64,000 bases of DNA from Nocardia panacis (lineage in GTDB: Bacteria; Actinomycetota; Actinomycetes; Mycobacteriales; Mycobacteriaceae): positions 186,001-250,000 of the forward strand of contig NZ_QZFU01000012.1 of assembly GCF_003598715.1 (NCBI RefSeq), given 5' to 3'. Every line of letters begins with the position of its first letter. The stretch's first letter is position 1. The translations under genes and the position numbers were made by a program. Shown here piece by piece: positions 11,101-19,478 of the stretch. Below the pieces are notes generated by a model. It was not told the origin of the DNA. It worked only from the letters and a program-made list of their open reading frames with translations, and did no database searches.

Positions 11101-13062
11101 TCCGGTGATCTTCCTCGGCGCGAGCCGAGCGGTGCTCTGCCGCAGCGCGATACCTCGGGCGCGCCGCAGGCAGGCGGTCTGCCGCAGCGCGATGCCACGG
11201 GCGGTGTGCCGCCGCGTGATCCGGCATCCGGTCCGCCCAAGCGCGATCCGCTGGGCCGTGATCCGCTCGGCAATGGTCTGCCGCAGCGTGATCCGGCTGC
11301 CGGTGGTCTGCCGCAGCGTGATTCGGCCGCCGGTGGTTTGCCGCAACGCGATCCGGCCGCCGGAGGGATGCCGCTGCGGCCCGCCGCCAATGGTCTGCCG
11401 CAGCGCGATGCCTCGGGCAGTGGTTCGCACCAGCGCGATCCACTCGCGGGTGGTCTGCCGCAACGTGATCCCACGCCGGGGCGCGATGCCCTGTCCGGCG
11501 GTGCACCACCACGCGATCCCGCGGGCAGTGGGCTGCCGCAACGCAATGGCGGTCTGCCGCAGCGGGATGCCGCCGGGACAGGTGTGCCCCCACGTGATGC
11601 GCTCTCCGGCGATCTGCCGACGCGCGATTCGGCGAATGGTCTCCCGCAGCGCGACAGCGCGGCCGGATCGTCCCCGCGCGACGCACTCTCGGGTGGCGTC
11701 CCGCCCCGCGACGCGGCCGCGGGCGGCCTGCCGCAGCGGGACGCGCTGTCGGGTGGTCTGCCGCCGCAGGATCCCGCCTCGGGATCGCCCCAGCGTGACG
11801 CGGCCGGGAATGGTCTACCGCAGCGGAATACGCGGTCCGGCGGTCTGCCGCGGCGCGACGCGGCGAACAAGCGCGATCCGCTTTCCGACCCGCTCCCGCA
11901 GCACGATTCGTCCAATGGCCTATCGTCGCGGGATGCCGCATCCGGTCTACCGCAGCGCGATCCGCTCTCGGGTCCTCTGCCGTCGCGCGATCCCGCCACG
12001 GGTCTCCCGCAGCGCGATCCGGCCTCGGGTCTCCCGCAGCGGGATGCGCTCTCCGGTGGTCTGCCGCCGCGCGATTCTGCGAATAATGGCGTGCCGCAGC
12101 GTGATTCGCTGCCGGGTGGATTGCCCTCGCATGATCCCGCCGGGAATGGTTCGCCGCAGCGTGATGCGCTGTCCGGTGGTCTGCCGCCGCGCGACTCGGC
12201 GAACAATGGCGTGCCGCAACGGGACGCCGCCAATGGTCTGCCGTCGCGGGATGCCGGAACCGGTCTACCGCCGCGCGATGCCCTGTCGGGCGGCCTTCCG
12301 CAGCGAGATTCGGGGTTGCCGTCGCGCGATGGCGCGAATAATGGTTTGCCGCAGCGTGATCCGTCGGCGAATGGGCTGCCCCGGCGCGACTCGGCACCGG
12401 GCGGGCTCCCGCAGCGAAATTCGGGTCCGCGGCACGACGCGTCGAATAGCGGCCTCCCGCAGCGGGATTCCTCGGCCAAGGGGCTTCAGGAGAGCGGTCT
12501 GCCGCCCAGGCACGGGCAATCGGGTCTGCCGCAGCGCGATCCGGGCGCTACCAACCTGCCGCACCACCAGGCGCCGCCGGGAGTGGCACTGCCCAGGCGA
12601 GCGGCCGCCGAAGACGACGCGCCGCGCGATCCGGGCAAGCACAGCTTCCGGTCCAACCCGCAGAAGACCGCGTCGTTCTTCCAGACCAGACTGCAGCCGG
12701 CCGTCGACACCGGTTCGTCGCTGGGAACTCCGATCTTCCAGGAGATGATGTCGGCGTGGCTGCAAGATCCCAACCAGGACCGGTCCCAGGCGGCCGCCTC
12801 CTTCGAGTCGCCGGGCGACGAGGGCTGGCAGGCCGCACGCCGAGCCAGCGAGGCACAGGCCGAGACGCGCACGGCAGCCGGTTTGCCGCAACGCAATCCG
12901 GGTGGTCGACTCGTACCCGGCGGCGTCAACGGCGCTGTCGATCGGGCGCCCAGCCGCGATCCGGAAACGATCAGGTCCAGCTTGAGTCGCCACCAGCAGG
13001 GCGTCCGGGATGGCCGCGCAATGAGAGCAATGAACTTAACCGGAGATAAAGGAGACCGATGA
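8104..13062 (+). CDS. Conservon sensor kinase CvnA with giant LPQRD repeat tail
   Basis: Membrane sensor of 1652 residues. A first transmembrane helix (about 23-42), an extracytoplasmic helical nitrate/nitrite-sensor-type domain, a second helix (about 302-325), HAMP, a degenerate dimerisation region, and an HATPase domain (about 510-615) with [19 protein letters not shown] and [15 protein letters not shown]. From about 690 to 1495 the chain is low-complexity: dozens of imperfect repeats built on GLPQRD, with DPLSGG and AANG spacers. A conserved C-terminal part (about 1510-1652) with [12 protein letters not shown] and [18 protein letters not shown] follows. ATG at 8104 is preferred; TTG at 8071 is an alternative. 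Family proteins are usually far shorter. In conservons this protein anchors the roadblock/DUF742/G-protein complex. Confidence 0.9.
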   Translation: MRDAARSGRKRWALGNWDLRWKVTAVLAVPLAVAVGLGVSRISSEFADAGKLADASDSVSTVPAVTALSANLATVAGSQTIVIGGNSIVTDQNLADLDKAIGSAEKSLDTLGAVPAARALLDGMVTQSKAIRAQGKAPATQPQPEVVAMIDRMRGDSVRVVESVVGQVSDQTVDSAKLRLVDSLNTRATLVGELAAFSDLAQNPKVGAQTFLTAANTERVLLNVLAHRFSDTDPSIAELRSGIENRVSLMTSPQTQAGSAPIGDFKNSLTSSLAVYEKVVAKATKDIDTEMDSLVSRAQRDAWTYTAVVVVTILAALLLAVFVARSMIVPLHRLRLAALRVAESDLPQEVAQLRNGAAPEDVPLEPMPVRSTEEIGQLARAVDDIHGQALRLASDQAQMRSQVNDMFETLARRSKSLVDHQLTLIEAMEYDEKDPRLLENLFRLDHLAARMRRNGDNLLILAGTRQRRAKSAPVEIADVLRAAISEVEDYERVKLGATPRGSLVEPAASDMAHLFAELLDNALRASPPETDVKFTFAQAHDQGMLIEVADRGIGMPPSEMAEINHRLEQTAEPGPDTARHMGLFVVGRLAERHGLTVRLRPTFDTARDPGVTVTVHVPPSLIVPGKGPMIAPTQANPQAPQRPAPAAPATAMQTRAITRTPGGNVMVTVDPGVSGPVPTGGPAPTSGPIPTGASGPLPQRQPGSSMAAGLRQDAGPTLRPAPGQQGQAPNVPQRGKLAAANLPKRNLGPGGPPRPPTGGEPTILGAMPPRDPNSGELPQRQPGAKGPQAGGALPQRQPNGAPQGGLPQRQPGSNGAPGPGAPQRGANGALPQREPGSVAPQRDSASGLPQREPTGGMPPRDRTSGLPQRDALSGPMPPRENSGGALPERNGGLPQRKRDPLSGDAPRDPLSGGPAPRDSANGLPQRDPAANGLPQRDSGIPGVSRPDPLSGDLPRRDPLPKRDALSGGLPPSDKRDPLSGDLPQRDATGAPGMSRPDPLSGDLPRREPSGALPQRDTSGAPQAGGLPQRDATGGVPPRDPASGPPKRDPLGRDPLGNGLPQRDPAAGGLPQRDSAAGGLPQRDPAAGGMPLRPAANGLPQRDASGSGSHQRDPLAGGLPQRDPTPGRDALSGGAPPRDPAGSGLPQRNGGLPQRDAAGTGVPPRDALSGDLPTRDSANGLPQRDSAAGSSPRDALSGGVPPRDAAAGGLPQRDALSGGLPPQDPASGSPQRDAAGNGLPQRNTRSGGLPRRDAANKRDPLSDPLPQHDSSNGLSSRDAASGLPQRDPLSGPLPSRDPATGLPQRDPASGLPQRDALSGGLPPRDSANNGVPQRDSLPGGLPSHDPAGNGSPQRDALSGGLPPRDSANNGVPQRDAANGLPSRDAGTGLPPRDALSGGLPQRDSGLPSRDGANNGLPQRDPSANGLPRRDSAPGGLPQRNSGPRHDASNSGLPQRDSSAKGLQESGLPPRHGQSGLPQRDPGATNLPHHQAPPGVALPRRAAAEDDAPRDPGKHSFRSNPQKTASFFQTRLQPAVDTGSSLGTPIFQEMMSAWLQDPNQDRSQAAASFESPGDEGWQAARRASEAQAETRTAAGLPQRNPGGRLVPGGVNGAVDRAPSRDPETIRSSLSRHQQGVRDGRAMRAMNLTGDKGDR
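10180..12590 (+). repeat. Degenerate coding repeat array (LPQRD)
   Basis: About 2.4 kb inside cvnA consists of imperfect in-frame repeats of CTGCCGCAGCGCGAT-type sequence (Leu-Pro-Gln-Arg-Asp), usually spaced 30-45 bases. Codon choices vary between copies, indicating old divergence or purifying selection on the peptide rather than a recent DNA expansion. The array keeps long shadow frames open on both strands. Confidence 0.9.
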
Positions 13063-13472
13063 ACCCCGATCTAGGTGGTACGAATCGTCAGCTGGATTGG
13101 CTGGTTTCGAACTTCGCCAACGAGGTTCCTGGCGTAGCCCATGCCGTCCTGGTCTCGGCTGACGGACTACTCATGGCCGCGAGCGCGCAACTGCCCGTGG
13201 ATCGGGCCGAACAGCTGTCCGCGGTGACCGCGGGCCTGGCCAGCCTCTCGGTCGGCGTCTCGAATTTGTTCGAGGGCGGTACCGTGCTGCAGTCGGTGGT
13301 CGAGATGGAGCACGGCTACCTACTGCTCATGGCCGTCGGTGACGGGTCCTATCTCGCGGTGCTGACCAATACGTCCTGCGATATCGGGCAGGTCGGCTAC
13401 GAGATGGCTTTGTTGGTCGAGCGGGTGGGTCAGACTGTGCAGGCCACGCCTCGCGTGACAATGGGTTCCTGA
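13059..13472 (+). CDS. Roadblock/LC7 domain protein CvnB
   Basis: Protein of 137 residues forming one roadblock/LC7 fold ([47 protein letters not shown]). In conservons it is thought to act as partner or modulator of the small G protein. Its ATG overlaps the cvnA stop by 4 bases, so it is translationally coupled to the kinase. Length and order are standard for the family, which also occurs as Rv3362c-Rv3365c in M. tuberculosis. Confidence 0.93.
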   Translation: MNPDLGGTNRQLDWLVSNFANEVPGVAHAVLVSADGLLMAASAQLPVDRAEQLSAVTAGLASLSVGVSNLFEGGTVLQSVVEMEHGYLLLMAVGDGSYLAVLTNTSCDIGQVGYEMALLVERVGQTVQATPRVTMGS

Positions 13473-13479
13473 TGGTGGG

Positions 13480-13854
13480 ATGGACATAGAAGATCACCGC
13501 GTGGGGAGTGCCGAGCCGAGCCTCGTCCGCCCGTACTCGCTGACCGCAGGCCGCACCAGGCCCGCGGTCGAGTTGGCGTTGGAGGCCCTCGTCGCATCGC
13601 ATCCGGTCGCCCTGGAGCGGCAGTTCGAACTGACCAACATCGAGACGTCCATCGTTGAGTTGTGCAGGGAATCGCCGTCCGTCGCCGAAGTCGCCGCCCG
13701 ATTGGGTATTCCCATCGGCGTGGCCCGCGTGCTCGTGGCCGACCTGATCGAGGCCGGGCACGTACGCGTTTCGGCGACTTTGAAAGACGATTCCAGCGAC
13801 GATGAGCGTCGCGAGCTGATCGAAAGGGTTCTCAGTGGACTCCGGCGTATTTGA
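13480..13854 (+). CDS. DUF742 protein CvnC
   Basis: Protein of 124 residues matching DUF742: an N-terminal block VRPYSLTAGRTRP, then a winged-helix-like region (ESPSVAEVAARLGIPIGVARVLVADLIEAGHV). The family lies invariably between the roadblock and G-protein genes of conservons; DNA binding has been suggested by fold but is not established. It starts 7 bases after cvnB and its 3' end overlaps the cvnD start by 20 bases. Confidence 0.93.
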   Translation: MDIEDHRVGSAEPSLVRPYSLTAGRTRPAVELALEALVASHPVALERQFELTNIETSIVELCRESPSVAEVAARLGIPIGVARVLVADLIEAGHVRVSATLKDDSSDDERRELIERVLSGLRRI

Positions 13855-14437
13855 TTCGACGCAGCAGGTCGACACCCGGACCAGCAAGCCGACTTCGGCG
13901 AAGATCGTGGTCGCCGGCGGCTTCGGTGTCGGGAAGACCACGCTGGTCGGTGCTGTCTCGGAGATCGTTCCGCTGCGCACGGAGGCATTGGTGACCAATG
14001 CCAGTACCGGTATCGACAACCTGACCGGCATCCCGATGAAGTCGACCACCACGGTGGCGATGGACTTCGGCCGGATCAGCCTGGCCGATGACCTGGTGCT
14101 GTACCTATTCGGTACACCGGGGCAGTACCGTTTCTGGTTCATGTGGGACGACCTCATCCGCGGCGCCATCGGCGCGGTGGTGCTGGTGGACACCCGAAGG
14201 CTGGAGGACAGCTTCGCGGCCGTCGACTACTTCGAGGCGCGCAACCTGCCATTCCTGGTGGCGCTCAACGAGTTCGACGGCGCGCCGCGATATCCGATCG
14301 AGGACATTCGGCAGGCGCTGGCCGTGCCCGCCGATGTGCCGATCCTGTCGATGGATGCTCGGCGGCGCGAGCCGGCCAAACAGGCCCTGGTCGCGCTGAC
14401 CGAGTACGCCCTGCGCAAGGTCATGCAGGGATACTGA
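13835..14437 (+). CDS. Conservon small GTP/ATP-binding protein CvnD
   Basis: Ras-like small G protein of 200 residues. The P-loop GGFGVGKTT lies near residue 29, the G2/G3 region includes STTTVAMDFG and YLFGTPGQYRFWFMW, and the G4-like element is ALNEFDG. GTG at 13835 lies inside cvnC, so translation is coupled. It completes the four-gene conservon that resembles a membrane signalling complex with a histidine-kinase-like anchor. Confidence 0.93.
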   Translation: MDSGVFDSTQQVDTRTSKPTSAKIVVAGGFGVGKTTLVGAVSEIVPLRTEALVTNASTGIDNLTGIPMKSTTTVAMDFGRISLADDLVLYLFGTPGQYRFWFMWDDLIRGAIGAVVLVDTRRLEDSFAAVDYFEARNLPFLVALNEFDGAPRYPIEDIRQALAVPADVPILSMDARRREPAKQALVALTEYALRKVMQGY

Positions 14438-14438
14438 T

Positions 14439-15983
14439 TTGCCGGGCACCGGCGGGAAAACCGTTGGCGGGCCGCGGATCTCCGCGGCCGAGCTGCTCGA
14501 GCGGCTGCTCGATCCGGGAACCTTTCACAGCTGGGACCTTCCACCGATGCGGGTGGCGGCCTCGGCCGCCTACCGGTCGGAGTTGGCACGGGCGCGGCAG
14601 GCGACCGGTTTGGACGAGGCGGTGCGCACCGGGGAGGGTTCGCTGCGCGGCCGTCGGGTCGCCGTCATCGCCTGCGAATTCGGCTTCCTGGCCGGATCGA
14701 TCGGGGTGGCGGCGGCGGAGCGGATCGTCACGGCGGTGGAGCGGGCGAGCGCGCTCGGCCTGCCGCTGCTGGCCTCGCCGACCTCCGGCGGCACCAGAAT
14801 GCAGGAGGGTACGGTCGCCTTCCTGCAGATGGTGAAGATCGCGGGCGCGGTCGCGGCGCATCGGGCGGCGGGCCTTCCCTATCTGGTCTATCTGCGTGAT
14901 CCCACCATGGGCGGTGTCTTCGCCTCGTGGGGTTCGCTGGGGCATATGACCTTCGCCGAACCGGGCGCGCTGATCGGGTTTCTCGGGCCGAGGGTGTATC
15001 GGGCGCTCTACGACCGGCCGTTTCCGGAGGGTGTGCAGACTGCCGAAAACCTTTATCGCAGTGGGGTTATCGATGGTGTCGTGCCGATCTCGGTGTATCG
15101 GCGGATAGCCCATCGCGCGCTGAGCGTGCTGAGCGGCGTTCCGGATGAAGTACCCGAAATCGGATCGCCGAGAACGGATTCCGAGGATGATTCGGCGCAG
15201 TCGTCGGCATGGGCCTCGGTCGTCATCTCGCGGCGGTCGAATCGGCCGGGCATCCGGGAACTGCTGCGCCATGTGACGCAGCGGGTTCCGCTCAGCGGCA
15301 CCGGGCAGGGCGAGTCGGATCGCACGGTGGTGCACGCACTGGCCCGCTTTCGCGGTCAGCCGTGCGTGGTGTTCGGCCATGACCGTTCGGGGCAGCACGG
15401 CGAGCACACCATGGGACCGGCCGCATTGCGCGAGGCGCGCCGGGCCATGGCACTGGCCGAGGAGTCGCGGCTGCCGCTGGTGCTGGTCATCGACACCGTC
15501 GGCGCGGCACTGTCGAAAGAAGCCGAAGAACGCGGCCTGGCCCCCGAAATCGCCCGCTGCATAGCCGATTTGGTGCGCCTGCGGACACCGACCCTCTCCG
15601 TGCTGCTCGGCCAGGGCACCGGTGGGGGTGCGCTGGCGCTGCTGCCCGCCGATCGGGTGTTGGCCGCCACCCACGCCTGGTTGGCGCCGCTGCCGCCGGA
15701 GGGGGCGAGCGCCATCGTCTACCGCGACACCGAGCACGCCGCGCAACTGGCCGCCGAACAGCGCATCCGCGCCGTCGACCTGCGCACCGACGGCATCGTG
15801 GACCGGATCGTCCCGGAACGTCCGGATGCCGCCGTCGAGCCCGCCGAATTCGCGCACCGGATGGTCGATGCCATCGCCGAGGAGCTGATCGGGCTGCGCC
15901 ACCGGTCCGAAGAAGAGCTGCGGATGCTGCGGCAAGCGCGTTATCGCAGGCTGGGCGTCCCCGGTGCGGGCAGCCTCGGGTAA
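14439..15983 (+). CDS. accD3: Acyl-CoA carboxylase carboxyltransferase subunit AccD3
   Basis: Carboxyltransferase beta-type subunit of 514 residues. SGGTRMQEGTVAFLQMVKIA and DPTMGGVFASWGSLGHMTF in the N-terminal half, and LGQGTGGGALALLPADRVLA in the C-terminal half, are the CoA- and biotin-site signatures. The sequence matches remembered M. tuberculosis AccD3 (Rv0904c) along its length. TTG at 14439 starts one base after the cvnD TGA, so expression is probably coupled to the conservon. No biotin carboxylase subunit is adjacent; the substrate is not predictable here. Confidence 0.9.
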   Translation: MPGTGGKTVGGPRISAAELLERLLDPGTFHSWDLPPMRVAASAAYRSELARARQATGLDEAVRTGEGSLRGRRVAVIACEFGFLAGSIGVAAAERIVTAVERASALGLPLLASPTSGGTRMQEGTVAFLQMVKIAGAVAAHRAAGLPYLVYLRDPTMGGVFASWGSLGHMTFAEPGALIGFLGPRVYRALYDRPFPEGVQTAENLYRSGVIDGVVPISVYRRIAHRALSVLSGVPDEVPEIGSPRTDSEDDSAQSSAWASVVISRRSNRPGIRELLRHVTQRVPLSGTGQGESDRTVVHALARFRGQPCVVFGHDRSGQHGEHTMGPAALREARRAMALAEESRLPLVLVIDTVGAALSKEAEERGLAPEIARCIADLVRLRTPTLSVLLGQGTGGGALALLPADRVLAATHAWLAPLPPEGASAIVYRDTEHAAQLAAEQRIRAVDLRTDGIVDRIVPERPDAAVEPAEFAHRMVDAIAEELIGLRHRSEEELRMLRQARYRRLGVPGAGSLG

Positions 15984-16041
15984 AAAGCAACACACCGCCG
16001 GTGTCATTGACGGCTCGGCGCGGTCCTCCTACGGTCGATTG

Positions 16042-16893
16042 GTGACCTTCAGAAGCGAGACCAGCGCAGTTCCGTCCATCGTGCTGAACGACGGGCAGGT
16101 GATCCCGCAACTCGGGTACGGCGTCTTCCAGGTGCCCGCCGAGGAGGTGGTCACCGCCGTGACAGCGGCGCTCGACGCCGGCTACCGCAGCATCGACACC
16201 GCCGCCATCTACGGCAACGAGGAAGGCACCGGCCGTGCCATCCGCGAATTCGGCCTGCCGCGCGACGAGGTGTACGTCACCACCAAGGTGTGGAACGAGG
16301 ATCAAGGTTTCGACGCCACATTGCGCGCCTTCGACGCCAGTATGGACCGGCTCGGCCTGGACTATCTGGATCTCTATCTGATCCACTGGCCCATCGCCGT
16401 TGCCGACAAATACGTCGATACCTTCCGCGCACTGCAGGCGCTGAAGGGGCAGGGGCGGGTCCGTTCGATCGGCGTTTCCAATTTCACCATCGCTCACCTG
16501 GAGCGCGTCATCGGCGAGACAGGCGAAACCCCGGTCGTCAATCAGATCGAACTGCATCCCCGCCTGGTCCAGCGGGCCCTGCGCGAATTCCACGCCGCGC
16601 ACGCCATCGCCACCGAGGCGTGGAGCCCGCTCGGCCAGGGCACCCTGCTCGGCGACCCCACCATCATCGCCATCGCCAACGCGGTCAACCGCAGCCCCGC
16701 CCAGGTCGTCATCCGCTGGCACCTCCAGTTGGGCAATATCGTCATCCCCAAGTCCGTCACCCCGTCCCGCATCGCCGCCAATATCGACGTGTTCGGGTTC
16801 GAGCTCACCGGGGCGCAGATGGATGCCATCAATGCCCTGGACAATGGTGGTCGTGTCGGACCCGATCCGGATACCTTCGATTACGGGGCGTAG
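16042..16893 (+). CDS. Aldo/keto reductase (2,5-diketogluconate reductase type)
   Basis: NADPH-dependent aldo/keto reductase of 283 residues. The catalytic tetrad is visible: Asp in GYRSIDTAAIYGNE, Tyr in AAIYGNE, Lys in VTTKVWN, and His in YLIHWPIA. SIGVSNF and IPKSVTP mark the family. GTG at 16042 is preferred to the upstream GTG at 15964, which would overlap accD3 and add 26 atypical residues. Substrate unknown; related enzymes reduce methylglyoxal and diketogluconate. A long hairpin follows. Confidence 0.9.
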   Translation: MTFRSETSAVPSIVLNDGQVIPQLGYGVFQVPAEEVVTAVTAALDAGYRSIDTAAIYGNEEGTGRAIREFGLPRDEVYVTTKVWNEDQGFDATLRAFDASMDRLGLDYLDLYLIHWPIAVADKYVDTFRALQALKGQGRVRSIGVSNFTIAHLERVIGETGETPVVNQIELHPRLVQRALREFHAAHAIATEAWSPLGQGTLLGDPTIIAIANAVNRSPAQVVIRWHLQLGNIVIPKSVTPSRIAANIDVFGFELTGAQMDAINALDNGGRVGPDPDTFDYGA

Positions 16894-16905
16894 CCGATCT
16901 CTTCG

Positions 16906-16942
16906 GACACGCGCGCGGTCGGTATGTGGTCGCGCGCGTGTC
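16906..16942. terminator. GC-rich hairpin after the aldo/keto reductase
   Basis: A perfect 12-bp stem (16906-16917 and 16931-16942, GACACGCGCGCG paired with its complement) with a 13-base loop lies 12 bases after the stop codon. No T-run follows. It probably ends the conservon-accD3-reductase transcript. Confidence 0.65.
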
Positions 16943-17206
16943 GCCGCCGGTTGATTCGCTAAATTCCATCCGAAAGCTTCGTGGCGAGCATTTTGATCTT
17001 CCCGAAGATGTGCTGATTCCAATAAACTGAACGGTACGCTGTGGCCGCTTCGGAAGATGATCGATTCGGTTTGCAGTCTCCAGTATTTGTGCGATTTTCT
17101 GCGGAAACGTCGATTTCGCTGATAAATGACATGTCCGCTGAGTACGGTCGTTTGACACAGGTCGAGATCCATCGGTCGCGCGAGCGCGACTGGATTGGGG
17201 GCAGAT
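16943..17206 (+). promoter_or_regulatory. Upstream region of the secretion module
   Basis: No gene is seen here and base composition becomes visibly more AT-rich than in flanking genes. A TTGACA hexamer lies at 17152-17157, and a 16-base palindrome GTCGCGC-GA-GCGCGAC at 17175-17190, just before the start of the next gene. It may be an operator or a leader hairpin. Confidence 0.4.
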
Positions 17207-17737
17207 GTGCATCGCCGTGTTGCGTTGACATTGCTAGCTGCTGTCCTACCGGTCCTGGCCGCGTGTACTGCGGCCGCCGATGGACACCCGATCGCGGGTT
17301 CCAATAGTAGTCCGGCTTCGGTGAAGCTATTCGATCCGTGTACCGCAATTCCAGATGAAGTGCTGCATGCAGTCTCGGTCGATCCGGCAACCAAGGAAAG
17401 CGGTATTGCTGGTGTGCATCAGTCGGGGTGGGAAGTCTGTAACTGGAATGGGAAGGATTACTTCATAACAATACTCTCGACGGGGCAGTCGATTCCGGAA
17501 GTCGAGAAGAGGCGTATTTATACCGACTTTCGGGACGTCACTATTGCCGGGCGAGGGGGCAAGCAATTCCGAGTCGACGATGGGGTCACTGATCTGGCTT
17601 GTGATATTGCATTCTCTGTGCCCTCGGGCGTAGTCATGGTGGATCTGCGTAATCGGGTCTTGCGCGAAAATCCCACCGATCCCTGCATGCTCGTACGTCG
17701 GGTCAGTGAGTTCATCGTTCCAGTTTTGCCCAAGTAG
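17207..17737 (+). CDS. DUF3558-type lipoprotein
   Basis: Exported lipoprotein of 176 residues. A signal peptide (VALTLLAAVLPVL) ends in the lipobox LAAC. The mature domain shows DUF3558 features: KLFDPCTAIPDEVL, WEVCNWNG, and a C-terminal TDPCMLVRRVSEFI, with four cysteines likely paired. GTG at 17207 is chosen because GGGGGCAG precedes it; TTG at 17195 is an alternative. DUF3558 lipoproteins are abundant in Nocardia and often accompany ESX-like modules, as here. The gene is less GC-rich than its surroundings. Confidence 0.82.
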   Translation: MHRRVALTLLAAVLPVLAACTAAADGHPIAGSNSSPASVKLFDPCTAIPDEVLHAVSVDPATKESGIAGVHQSGWEVCNWNGKDYFITILSTGQSIPEVEKRRIYTDFRDVTIAGRGGKQFRVDDGVTDLACDIAFSVPSGVVMVDLRNRVLRENPTDPCMLVRRVSEFIVPVLPK

Positions 17738-17757
17738 CCGATGAGGGAGGTCGGTAG

Positions 17758-18150
17758 ATGACGGGGTTGGAAGATGCTGCGCAGTGGCGCGCACTGGCGG
17801 GCAAGGCGCGAGCGGGCGAGCTATTTCTTGATGATGAGGCCGCGACGCTTGCGTGTTTCAAGGCCTGCGACAGGAGAATATCCGACCTGGAATCGATGTT
17901 GGAACCATCCAGGCTCTGGTTTCGCCGCTCAGATATTTTCGGTGGATTCGAGATGGGTGACGATCTCCAGAATATGTTCGAGGATCAGCTCAGGGGGGAT
18001 CACCTATCGTTGGCATCCACACTTCGAGAGCATGTCGGGGTCGTAAATGAAATTCGTGAGGTCATGCGGTACTCATTCAAGCGCCTCAGTGGACAAGATC
18101 TCGCCAATGCCGACGATCTTGCCAGGGCGTCGGAGCGGTTGGGGCAGTGA
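17758..18150 (+). CDS. Small helical protein of the secretion module
   Basis: Cytosolic-looking protein of 130 residues with no signal peptide, predicted almost entirely helical (ARAGELFLDDEAATLACFKA, ASTLREHVGVVNEIREVMRY). GAGGGAGG precedes the ATG. It sits between the DUF3558 lipoprotein and the substrate-like gene, with which it overlaps by 4 bases. The family is not recognised; context suggests an ESX partner analogous to a WXG100 or PE-type protein, though no WXG motif is present. Confidence 0.6.
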   Translation: MTGLEDAAQWRALAGKARAGELFLDDEAATLACFKACDRRISDLESMLEPSRLWFRRSDIFGGFEMGDDLQNMFEDQLRGDHLSLASTLREHVGVVNEIREVMRYSFKRLSGQDLANADDLARASERLGQ

Positions 18151-19478
18151 TGGCGGATGATCTTTTCTCTTCCATGGGACGGGCGATCACTGATTGGATC
18201 GCCGGTCGAAGCCTGGAACCGGGCATATCGCCTCACGATACTCAGAATGAATTCAACGGCCGACGTGATGATGTGCGAAAACGGGCTGCCGATATTGGAT
18301 TCGATGGTGAATACCGACCCGGTTCGGTAGTGCGCTGGGACAATTTTGAGCGATCGGATCTGGCAACGCTGCGAGCGAACGTGGACAAGATCGACCTCGA
18401 TGCCGTCGATGAACTGATAGCGGCCTGGCGTGAGGTTGGACGTCGTGAGACGAGTTCGCTCGGCGCATTCAATGCTGCTATGGCAAAGGCCCTGGATTCG
18501 GCAATTTGGCGGGGGGTCGCCCGTGACGCCGCCGCTGCGGCCCTCTATCAGTACTCGGTGCGGACGGCGCAGTTCGCGCATGCTGTGGAGTTGACCGGAA
18601 ACAAGCTCGAGGAATTGAAGACAGGGTTGGAGCCGACGAAGGCGCTGGTGCCATATGTGCCCGAGCAGCGGTCGACTGTGCGAAACGTTCGGAGTTGGCT
18701 CGCCGGTCGAGGGTGGCGCGACAACGAGGAGGCATACAACACTGCCAAAACGGAAGCGGTGCGGGTGTTGAATACGGTGTATGCCAGGGTTATTCGGGAC
18801 ACAGATACGAAGGTGCCGATTATTCCGAAAGCATATAATCCGGTGCGGGAGTCGCCCGGTGCCAATGGTGAATTGTCACCACGGACCGATCGCGAATCCG
18901 CTGGTCGAGAACCGGGTACCGGTCAATTTGAAACCAGGCCGGAGCCCAAATCGGGGACCGGTCAATCCGAAACCACACCGGAGCCCAAATCGGGGACCGC
19001 GCAATCGAATCAGGAACCGAGGGGCGAATCCGGTTCGGGAGTCGAGAGTCCGGGGATAGCTGACGAACAGCCGAAGCGGGCGAAACCGCCCGATACGGGC
19101 GATCAGGTCGCTCCGGCCACGACAACCCCGGCCGGTTTGGCCGAACAACCGCGGCCTGGATCGAATATTCCCGGGGCCGGCCCACATTCGTTCGACCCAA
19201 CCACGCACAGAACGCCGAGTGATCCGCAGCGCCCGTTCGCGACTCTTCGTCCACCCCCCTTGGCCAGACCGGAGCAGATTCCGGCGGCAGGTCGAGCACC
19301 CGCATCGGCACAGCAGCCTTCCGGTATGCCGGGTATGGCACCGGGTGCGGTGGGCAAACGGGATGATCAGGAGCGGGGTCGAGGTGTTCCGGACTATCTG
19401 ATCACCAAGGAGCACGGTGAGCAGGTGACCGGGCTCGACGCACTGCCGAAGGCGGTGCCGCCGGTTCTCGGTGAGTGA
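18147..19478 (+). CDS. Type VII secretion substrate-like protein with Pro-rich tail
   Basis: Protein of 443 residues. The first 230 residues are helical, with AIWRGVARDAAAAALYQYSV resembling the W-x-G plus Ala-rich pattern of ESX hairpin substrates. From about 235 the chain is Pro/Gly/Ser/Gln-rich and low-complexity, including a 13-residue repeat (TGQ...PEPKSG; a 39-base DNA repeat near 18921-18998). It ends with a short acidic segment. No toxin domain is seen, so the tail may be structural. The GTG overlaps the preceding stop; ATG at 18150 is an equal choice. EspG follows directly. Confidence 0.65.
   Translation: MMADDLFSSMGRAITDWIAGRSLEPGISPHDTQNEFNGRRDDVRKRAADIGFDGEYRPGSVVRWDNFERSDLATLRANVDKIDLDAVDELIAAWREVGRRETSSLGAFNAAMAKALDSAIWRGVARDAAAAALYQYSVRTAQFAHAVELTGNKLEELKTGLEPTKALVPYVPEQRSTVRNVRSWLAGRGWRDNEEAYNTAKTEAVRVLNTVYARVIRDTDTKVPIIPKAYNPVRESPGANGELSPRTDRESAGREPGTGQFETRPEPKSGTGQSETTPEPKSGTAQSNQEPRGESGSGVESPGIADEQPKRAKPPDTGDQVAPATTTPAGLAEQPRPGSNIPGAGPHSFDPTTHRTPSDPQRPFATLRPPPLARPEQIPAAGRAPASAQQPSGMPGMAPGAVGKRDDQERGRGVPDYLITKEHGEQVTGLDALPKAVPPVLGE

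Noticed and set aside
10103..12479. Two minus-strand frames of 764 and 662 codons opposite the LPQRD array
   Set aside because: The coding repeats are multiples of three and avoid stops in antisense frames; the translations are Arg/Ala- or Gly/Arg/Ser-rich without a recognisable domain.
10180..12590. Possible CRISPR-like array
   Set aside because: Repeats are imperfect, in frame, with irregular spacing and no unique equal-length spacers; it is coding low complexity.
10292..12748. A plus-strand 818-codon frame overlapping cvnA in another phase
   Set aside because: An out-of-phase reading of the same repeats, Arg/Ser/Cys-rich, with no independent start signal.
18147..19478. Polymorphic toxin
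   Set aside because: No recognisable C-terminal toxin domain and no immunity-type gene follows; EspG comes next instead.
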